64,000 nucleotides of DNA, taken from contig JBQJBP010000002.1 of assembly GCA_052078155.1 (NCBI GenBank), positions 911,709 to 975,708 on the forward strand, read 5' to 3'. A program made the translations under genes and the position numbers. The first letter of the stretch is position 1. Each line of letters opens with the position of its first letter. Shown here one piece after another: positions 54,366 through 64,000 of the stretch. Source of the DNA: CAXBMB01 sp052078155 (GTDB lineage Bacteria > Pseudomonadota > Alphaproteobacteria > Kiloniellales > DSM-21159). The notes under the pieces are model-generated. The model worked only from the letters and a program-made list of their open reading frames with translations, was not told the DNA's origin and searched no databases.

Positions 54366-55118
54366 ATGGCCAGCCAGAACCGCGCCGCCGGTGTGACTGT
54401 GGATGCTGAGGAAGTCGACAAGTTCTCCCGTCTGGCGGAAAAGTGGTGGGACCTGTCCGGCGAGTTTGCGCCTCTGCATAAACTCAATCCCCTGCGCGTG
54501 ACCTTCCTGCGGGATCAGGCCTGCCAGCATTTCGACCGGGACCCGAAAAGCGACAAACCTCTGCAGGGGGTGACAGTGCTGGATGTGGGCTGTGGGGGCG
54601 GGCTCTTAAGCGAACCGCTAGCCCGCCTGGGGGCAACGGTCACCGCGCTGGATGCCTCTGAGGTGAACGTCAAGGTGGCCCGGGCCCATGCCCGGCAGAG
54701 CGGACTGGAGATCGATTATCGCTGCCAGACGGCGGAGTCTCTTGCTGAAAGCGGCGCGGTCTTCGATCTGGTGGTCTCCATGGAGGTGGTGGAGCATGTG
54801 GCGTCCGTTGCCGATTTCCTGGAGGCCTGTGCTGCCATGGTGAAACCGGAGGGCGCGCTCTGCCTGGCGACTCTGAACCGCACGCCCAAATCCTTCCTGC
54901 TGGGAATCGTGGCCGCCGAGCATCTGCTGCGCTGGGTGCCGACGGGCACCCATGACTGGCGGAAGTTCCGCAAACCCTCCGAATTGGCTGCGGCCCTGCG
55001 TCCGTCGGGTCTGGAGATAACGGCTCTGTCCGGCATGGCCTACAACGTCCTGAGCGACAGCTGGTATCTCAGCAAAAAAGACGTGGACGTGAACTACCTG
55101 CTTTTCGCAAGCCGCTAG
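54366..55118 (+). CDS. ubiG: Ubiquinone biosynthesis O-methyltransferase
   Basis: Performs both O-methylations of ubiquinone synthesis. 250 residues: the UbiG-specific start VDAEEVDKFSRLAEKWWDLSGEFAPLHKLNPLRV, the SAM site VLDVGCGGGLLSEPLARLGATVTALD, and the LATLNRTPKSFLLGIVAAEHLLRWVPTGTHDWRKF block. A clear AAAGGAG lies seven bases before the ATG. Divergent from lysC, as in many alphaproteobacteria. After the stop comes a palindrome-rich stretch (55119-55390) with no gene. Confidence 0.96.
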   Translation: MASQNRAAGVTVDAEEVDKFSRLAEKWWDLSGEFAPLHKLNPLRVTFLRDQACQHFDRDPKSDKPLQGVTVLDVGCGGGLLSEPLARLGATVTALDASEVNVKVARAHARQSGLEIDYRCQTAESLAESGAVFDLVVSMEVVEHVASVADFLEACAAMVKPEGALCLATLNRTPKSFLLGIVAAEHLLRWVPTGTHDWRKFRKPSELAAALRPSGLEITALSGMAYNVLSDSWYLSKKDVDVNYLLFASR

Positions 55119-55142
55119 CTGCCGGACGCAGTAGATTTTTTC

Positions 55143-55216
55143 GCTGCCGCGAAGTTGTACCTCGCATAAGCTCGGGCGGGCATTCGCCCTTGCCTCACTG
55201 CCTCGCGGCAGCTCGG
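55143..55216. repeat. Second dispersed palindromic repeat (copy 1), after ubiG
   Basis: GCTGCCGCGA (55143-55152) pairs with TCGCGGCAGC (55203-55212). The inside runs CCTCGCATAAGCTCGGGCGG and ATTCGCCCTTGCCTCACTGC, closely matching 63582-63639 in the 23S-5S spacer. Other GC-rich inverted segments follow up to 55340. Confidence 0.7.
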
Positions 55217-55390
55217 TACCTGTGGCCAGAAGCCAGCTCGTTGGTGCTTGTGGCCGGACGCAGGCCAGCGTTAGCTGGACCAGGACTAGCGCCGTTGAGG
55301 CGCGCAGCATGCGCGGCGCTTAAGCGCGGTTAGGCCCGCCAGGGCCGTAAGAAATCCCGGACCACTCCCTACAACCCGTCAGGACCCTAG

Positions 55391-57037
55391 TCACTCCACC
55401 TTTTCAGGCTTGGTTGTCGCGTCTGAGTCAGAGGTGTTGGCCTGGGCGATCTGGTTGGCGGGCAACAGCAGGCGGCGGCGTTCATCAATGTCGGCCCGGT
55501 GCTGCTGGAACCGCTCCAGATCTTTTCCTGCCAGCTTTTCTCCGCTGGGCATCTTGACCTTGGCCGGATTGATCTGGGTGCCGTTGCGCAGCACTTCATA
55601 GTGCAAGTGCGGTCCGGTGGATCGGCCCGTGGTGCCCACGTAGCCGATGATCTGTCCCTGGTTCACCCTTGTGCCTTTGCGGATGCCTTTGGCCAGACCC
55701 TTCATATGGGCATAGGCCGTGTGGTAGGTGCCGTTGTGGCGAATGCGGGCATAGATGCCGTAGGACCCTTTGCGTCCGGCGTAATCCACGGTGCCGTCAC
55801 CGGCGGCATAGATGGGCGTGCCCCGGGGGGCGGCAAAGTCCAGGCCCTTGTGTTTTTTCTTGTAGCCCAGAATAGGGTGCTTGCGCAGACCATAGCCGGA
55901 TGACAGGCGGGCGCCGTCCACGGGTGTCCGCAACAGGCCTTTCTTGGCTGACTGGCCGGTTGCATCAAAGTAATCGATGTTGCCTTTGTCGGTTTTGAAG
56001 CGATAGAGCGTGATCGCCTTGCCGCTCAAAATCATTTCGGCATACAGCAGGTCGCCGGTTTTGACCCGATTGCCGGCGCCGTCGGTCATGATTTCATAAA
56101 GCAGTTCGAAGGAGTCGTTCTTCTGAACGTCGCGCTGAAAATCCACGTCGAATGACAAAAGGTGGATGGCATTGACCAGCGTCGCGTTCGGGACGCCGTT
56201 TGCAATGGCGGCGTTATAGAGACTGGAGGAGATGACCCCGGCCGCGGCCTGTTCTTTGCGGGTCAGAGGCTTGTCGATGGACTCCGCCAGAAAGGAATCG
56301 CCGAAACCGGCCAGTGTCAGACTGGATTGGGCCGGGCTGTCGGCAGCTGCCGAACTGCTGGCTGAAGAGTCTGCTGTGGCGGCACCCTTGTTGCTGTTGT
56401 CCGGGGTGCTGCTGGTTTCGGCCCTGGCCAGAACCTGGCGGAAGACACGCACATCCCGTTCAACCGACGGGCTGAGCTTCAGGCCCATGAGCCGCCAGTT
56501 TTCAGAAACGGGTTGCGGGGTCAGGCTGTCTGCCACAGAAGCCAGACTGGGGGCCGCGGGCTCCACAAAGGACAGTTCCAGTTCCTGACCGACCCGCAGT
56601 TTGCGCGGCGAAAAGACTTCTGAAAGGGCCGTGATGGCCGCGTGAGCCTCGCCGCGATCCGCTCCGGCATCTGTCAGCAGATCCATCAGGGTGTCGCCAG
56701 ACTGGACCTTGACCGACAGTTTGGTGATCTGAGGGGCCAACTCTTTTGTCGCGGCCTCGGGAGCGGCGGCGCTCAGCTCATCCTGGTCGCTGTCTTCGCC
56801 GGCAACCTGCCTGGGCTCCGTTTCTGCAGGGGCAGTTTCTTCACTCAGGGTTTCTTCATCTGAAACGCTGTCGCCATCTGAAGCGGATTGCATCAGGTTG
56901 ATCTGTCCGCCCAGCAGGGAGGTAACCAGCCAGAATCCCCCCCCGGCTGCGCCGCCAATAAAGAAAAAGGCGACAAACGCGCCAAGAAGAAGCCGGAGAA
57001 GAGAACCGCGAGAGCGGGTGGATCGGTGCAGCGACAT
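55391..57037 (-). CDS. M23 family metallopeptidase (murein hydrolase/LytM-type), membrane-anchored
   Basis: Probable cell-wall endopeptidase or its regulator, anchored in the inner membrane and facing the periplasm. 548 residues: a membrane segment near 15-40 (LLRLLLGAFVAFFFIGGAAGGGFWLV), an acidic low-complexity stretch, a LysM/OapA-like region (KLSVKVQSGDTLMDLLTDAGA), and the C-terminal M23 domain with HPILGYKKKHKGLDFAAPRGTPIYAAGDG (the H-x(n)-D zinc ligands) and STGPHLHYEVLRNG (H-x-H). The ligands are complete, so it should be catalytic. I chose the ATG at 57037 because the membrane anchor follows directly; the frame to 57196 adds an uncharged, unconserved leader. Single gene on this strand. 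Confidence 0.88.
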   Translation of the reverse strand: MSLHRSTRSRGSLLRLLLGAFVAFFFIGGAAGGGFWLVTSLLGGQINLMQSASDGDSVSDEETLSEETAPAETEPRQVAGEDSDQDELSAAAPEAATKELAPQITKLSVKVQSGDTLMDLLTDAGADRGEAHAAITALSEVFSPRKLRVGQELELSFVEPAAPSLASVADSLTPQPVSENWRLMGLKLSPSVERDVRVFRQVLARAETSSTPDNSNKGAATADSSASSSAAADSPAQSSLTLAGFGDSFLAESIDKPLTRKEQAAAGVISSSLYNAAIANGVPNATLVNAIHLLSFDVDFQRDVQKNDSFELLYEIMTDGAGNRVKTGDLLYAEMILSGKAITLYRFKTDKGNIDYFDATGQSAKKGLLRTPVDGARLSSGYGLRKHPILGYKKKHKGLDFAAPRGTPIYAAGDGTVDYAGRKGSYGIYARIRHNGTYHTAYAHMKGLAKGIRKGTRVNQGQIIGYVGTTGRSTGPHLHYEVLRNGTQINPAKVKMPSGEKLAGKDLERFQQHRADIDERRRLLLPANQIAQANTSDSDATTKPEKVE

Positions 57038-58424
57038 AAAGATACCTGGTTGGTGTACGTCGAACCTGAAGTCCGGAGCGAAAAACGATCTGTCTCTTGC
57101 CTGATACAGAAAGGCCAAAGCGCTTTCCGGACAACTTTGTGGTTTCTTTAAGACCAATTCAGTTTGTCTTTTAACATCATTGGCCTGCGCATGCATAGCA
57201 GAGCCGTCTTTGCCGCGAAAGCCTGGAAAAGCACCCGTTCCATTGCTTTTACGTCATCTGTGCCCGACTTGAGCCTGCAACGGGCTTACTCTTAGGGCTG
57301 CGGCTGTGGGAAGAGGCAGAGCAACCGGCAGTTCGCCATCAGGCCCAAAGCAGAGAGCCGCCAGACTTTACCAGTGCAAAGGAAGCTGATTGGCAGCGTC
57401 CGATGACCGGCCATTTTGCCCGAGCCTTTTTATGAGGGCCGAGGCTTCTTGTGTGGTGTCGGTCCTTGTTCTTTGGTCTGCCGCCTTTTTTGCACCTCTT
57501 TTTCCGGGGAAGTCCGGCGGGAGTCCCCCGGACAGGGCAGCAAGACTCTTCTAGGATATGCCGATAGGGAGAATAGGGAGCATAAATAGAGACGGGTGCG
57601 TCCCTAGGTCTTGGAGAGCAGAGAGACCCGGGGGGGGCAGGCAGGATCTTCTAATAGGAGCGTCACCTTATGTAAGGGAGGGTCCCACCTAAGGGGGAGG
57701 TTCGCCTTTATAGAGGACAAACGAGGTGCGCTCGCAAAGACCGATGTCTAGTTCATGCCGCCTGAAACCGGAAATCTAATCCTGCCCGGGGGCCTGAAAG
57801 AGCTTTTTGAGACTCCCAAAAGGGCCCGGAGCCGGGTTACGGCGAGTCTTTCAGCGGCCTTCGAAAAAACTTTGCGCGGCTTTATGGCATTTTCCTGACG
57901 CTTTGGTCAGGAAAGACAAGAACTTAGCTTTTACGGAGAGTCTGACGGTCGAAGTTTTTTTCAAAAAAGTTGCATTTGGTGTTTGACGTTGGGGTTTGGT
58001 GGGCCTACAACCTGCTCCACCGACGCAGCGGGGCGCTGGACGCACTGCTCGGCGGGGGTTTCTAAGAGGTTGAATTCCTTGACAGAAATGGGCCGGAAAG
58101 AGGTCAGATCGGGATTAGGTTTCCTGAGCTGGCTGGTTTTTGGTCGCTGATTGACTGGTTTGAGGCTCTGTTTTGGGCCGGTTGATTGGGCAGCTTTTTG
58201 ACATTGTAGATATGGGAAGGGATACGCGGGCGGCGTTTGTTTTGCTGGGGTGTTTTGAGTTTTAGCAGGACCGTTTCGCTTAGTCGTATCCGATACACAT
58301 GACCGCTTTTGAGGGTCTTGTTGGGCATTTATGTGTCTGACGGACGTTTGAGAGCTTCTATGTTAAGTAAGACGAACGTTTAGTGGAGCGGATCCTTGTT
58401 GATTGGATCCTTTGAGATCTGGAT
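57038..58424. other. Gene-poor stretch upstream of the rRNA operon
   Basis: No open frame here resembles a protein. 57540-57740 is purine-rich, with short runs like AGGGAGAATAGGGAG and a G8 tract. The rRNA promoter candidate is at 57983-58011. A further TTGACA at 58198 has only a weak -10 partner. The last 50 bases hold GGATCC-containing inverted pieces that could form the 16S processing stem. Confidence 0.6.
57983..58011 (+). promoter_or_regulatory. Candidate rRNA operon promoter with UP-like element
   Basis: TTGACG, exactly 17 bases, TACAAC. Directly upstream at about 57952-57970 is a T7-CAAAAAA tract typical of an UP element. It would place the transcript start about 400 bases before mature 16S, a normal leader size. 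Confidence 0.55.
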
Positions 58425-59922
<1,498 letters not shown>

Positions 59923-60074
59923 TGCCTCGGCAACTTAAGCAGGCTTGCCTGTTTTTGTTCTGAAGCATCCGGAAAAAAAGACCTGAGTTAAGTCTCAGGC
60001 ATCTGCTTGAAACACTTTTGTGGATCAGGCGCCGTCCACGTATCCCTTCCCGATGAAATACCGAAGTGAACTTC

Positions 60075-60151
60075 GGGCCTGTAGCTCAGTTGGTTAGAGC
60101 GCGCGCTTGATAAGCGTGAGGTCGGAAGTTCAAGTCTTCCCAGGCCCACCA
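60075..60151 (+). tRNA. tRNA-Ile (GAT)
   Basis: 77 bases with encoded CCA. Acceptor GGGCCTG pairs with CAGGCCC; the anticodon loop is CTTGATAAG; the T arm has GTTCAAGTC. Standard place in the 16S-23S spacer. Confidence 0.97.
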
Positions 60152-60172
60152 ACAACTCCGTTGTGGGTTTAG

Positions 60173-60248
60173 GGGGCTGTAGCTCAGTTGGGAGAGCGGT
60201 AGCTTTGCAAGCTTCAGGTCGTCGGTTCGATCCCGTCCAGCTCCACCA
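60173..60248 (+). tRNA. tRNA-Ala (TGC)
   Basis: 76 bases with encoded CCA. Acceptor GGGGCTG pairs with CAGCTCC (one G-U); the anticodon loop is CTTTGCAAG; the T arm has GTTCGATCC. It follows tRNA-Ile by 21 bases. Confidence 0.97.
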
Positions 60249-60654
60249 ATTCTCAATTGAGAATTGGAACTTTGTTTGCACACCGCCACCGGCCAACCCG
60301 GTGTGCTGGTTTGAGCAGCGAGGTTCTGTCTAGGAAGTCAGGTATTTCATGGCTTTGTTGTTGAGCGTTTTGCGCTCCAACGGCCTTTATCGGGAAGAAA
60401 AGTATTTCGCCAGGATCTTTCGGGATCCTGGCCTGCTGTTTGTCATTGTTAAGAGGATGGATTGCTTTAACGGCAGCCGTGGTGTGCTTTAGGGCGCAGG
60501 GCTGTTTGTTATGTAGTAATCCGGCACAAATCTAACATTCTAACTCTGAGTATGCTGAGTAGAAAAACTCTTGAGTTGCGTGCTGGATACTGTTCGGCGG
60601 ATGTCATTGGCATCTGGCGGGTTTTATTCCTGTACGTGGTGAAGGAGCTGACGA
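60249..60654 (+). other. Spacer between tRNA-Ala and 23S rRNA
   Basis: No gene. It contains a perfect nine-pair hairpin at 60409-60432 (GCCAGGATC / GATCCTGGC) and a TGCTTTAACGG near 60463 that resembles an antitermination boxA. Confidence 0.5.
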
Positions 60655-63400
<2,746 letters not shown>

Positions 63401-63441
63401 TAATCTCCTTCTTTCCATGGCCAAAAGCCAGGGAGCCACGT

Positions 63442-63495
63442 ACAGCAGTAAAACCCGCTGTACGCAACAAAACGACAGCAGTAAAACCCGCTGTA
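63442..63495 (+). repeat. Direct repeat of a small palindrome in the 23S-5S spacer
   Basis: A 21-base unit ACAGCAGTAAAACCCGCTGT+A occurs at 63442-63462 and 63475-63495, period 33. Each copy can fold (TACAGC/GCTGTA). A GGCCTTC/GAAGGCC hairpin follows at about 63542-63559. Confidence 0.8.
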
Positions 63496-63581
63496 GGTGA
63501 CCAAGAGATACGAAGCGTACTCAACACGAATGTTAATGTTAGGCCTTCTAAAGAAGGCCGTTCAGACGCCACGTAGGCTTT

Positions 63582-63639
63582 CCTCGCTTACGCTGCGGGC
63601 GCGCAGTTCGCGCTTGCCTCGCTGCTAGTGCAGCTCGGG
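63582..63639. repeat. Second dispersed palindromic repeat (copy 2), in the 23S-5S spacer
   Basis: CCTCGCTTACGCTGCGGGCG and CAGTTCGCGCTTGCCTCGCT match 55160-55216 after ubiG over about 57 bases, allowing a few substitutions. Confidence 0.65.
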
Positions 63640-63724
63640 GCCAGGGTCTGACGGTTCTCAACTGGCCTAACAAATCGCAACAGACACACAAGAACGAAAA
63701 GCAGGCGGACGCCTGTGATTGGAC

Positions 63725-63843
63725 GGCTTGGTGGCTATGGCGAGGGGCCCAACACCCGATCCCATCCCGAACTCGGCCGTGAAATCCCTCAGCGCCAATG
63801 GTACTGCATCTTAAGGTGTGGGAGAGTAGGTCGCCGCCAAGCC
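63725..63843 (+). rRNA. rrf: 5S ribosomal RNA
   Basis: 119 bases; GGCTTGG at the start pairs with CCAAGCC at the end. Contains CCCGATCCCATCCCGAACTC and GGGAGAGTAGGTCGCCGCC, the conserved 5S segments. Confidence 0.96.
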
Positions 63844-63921
63844 TTCTAATCACAAGCAAATGCTTGAATTCTTGTCCAACAAAACGCCGGACACCATCCT
63901 CAACATGACAACATACCCTGG

Positions 63922-63998
<77 letters not shown>

Positions 63999-64000
63999 AA

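Overview
The window is chromosomal DNA of an alphaproteobacterium. The rRNA operon at the right end (16S, tRNA-Ile GAT, tRNA-Ala TGC, 23S, 5S, tRNA-fMet) has the alphaproteobacterial layout and 16S text. The run lysC/ubiG, ptsP, rodZ, ispG, hisS, hemA, prfA, prmC, DUF4167 is a familiar alphaproteobacterial gene order. The 16S variable regions look like the Rhodospirillales/Kiloniellales area, but that is an impression, not a computed placement. No transposase, phage gene, integrase or CRISPR array was seen; most coding sequence looks like ordinary core or metabolic chromosome.

Left part (1-7 kb): end of a polar amino acid ABC importer (permease, ATPase), a Tat-exported PhoX alkaline phosphatase behind a three-unit Pho-box-like array, a PAS-domain protein, and a two-gene leftward unit (3-hydroxyacyl-CoA dehydrogenase family plus carboxymuconolactone decarboxylase family). 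A histone-deacetylase-like hydrolase follows.

Catabolic island (8-20.8 kb): one tightly packed rightward operon for aerobic CoA-dependent 2-aminobenzoate (anthranilate) breakdown. It holds the fused 2-aminobenzoyl-CoA monooxygenase/reductase, an SDR, a MarR regulator, an enoyl-CoA hydratase, an acyl-CoA dehydrogenase, a 2-aminobenzoate-CoA ligase, a five-gene Liv-type ABC importer, a 4HBT thioesterase and a RidA enamine/imine deaminase. Most junctions overlap by 1-8 bases. A palindrome upstream of the first gene is a good candidate for the MarR operator. The island ends in a strong bidirectional terminator facing malate synthase G.

Middle (21-41 kb): glcB, two EamA-type transporters on either side of argJ, mutT, a small RHH protein, a methyltransferase, a Cache-domain chemotaxis receptor, the comF/grxC/nitrilase/DUF1178 group, a TPR-2OG dioxygenase, clpB with a sigma-32-like promoter, and a MOSC protein. 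A leftward terminator at 39.95 kb with no gene feeding it suggests a small RNA.

Right part (41-64 kb): the leftward housekeeping chain listed above, ubiG, an M23 peptidase, about 1.4 kb without genes that leads into the rRNA operon, then the rRNA operon itself.

The main structure not explained by genes is a dispersed intergenic repeat family of about 140 bp with inverted ends close to TAGAGCATGATCGGTTT. About a dozen full, short or degenerate copies are present, all between genes; in two cases the terminal TAG supplies the stop codon of the neighbouring gene. A second, smaller family is shared by the spacer after ubiG and the 23S-5S spacer. All comparisons here were made by eye.
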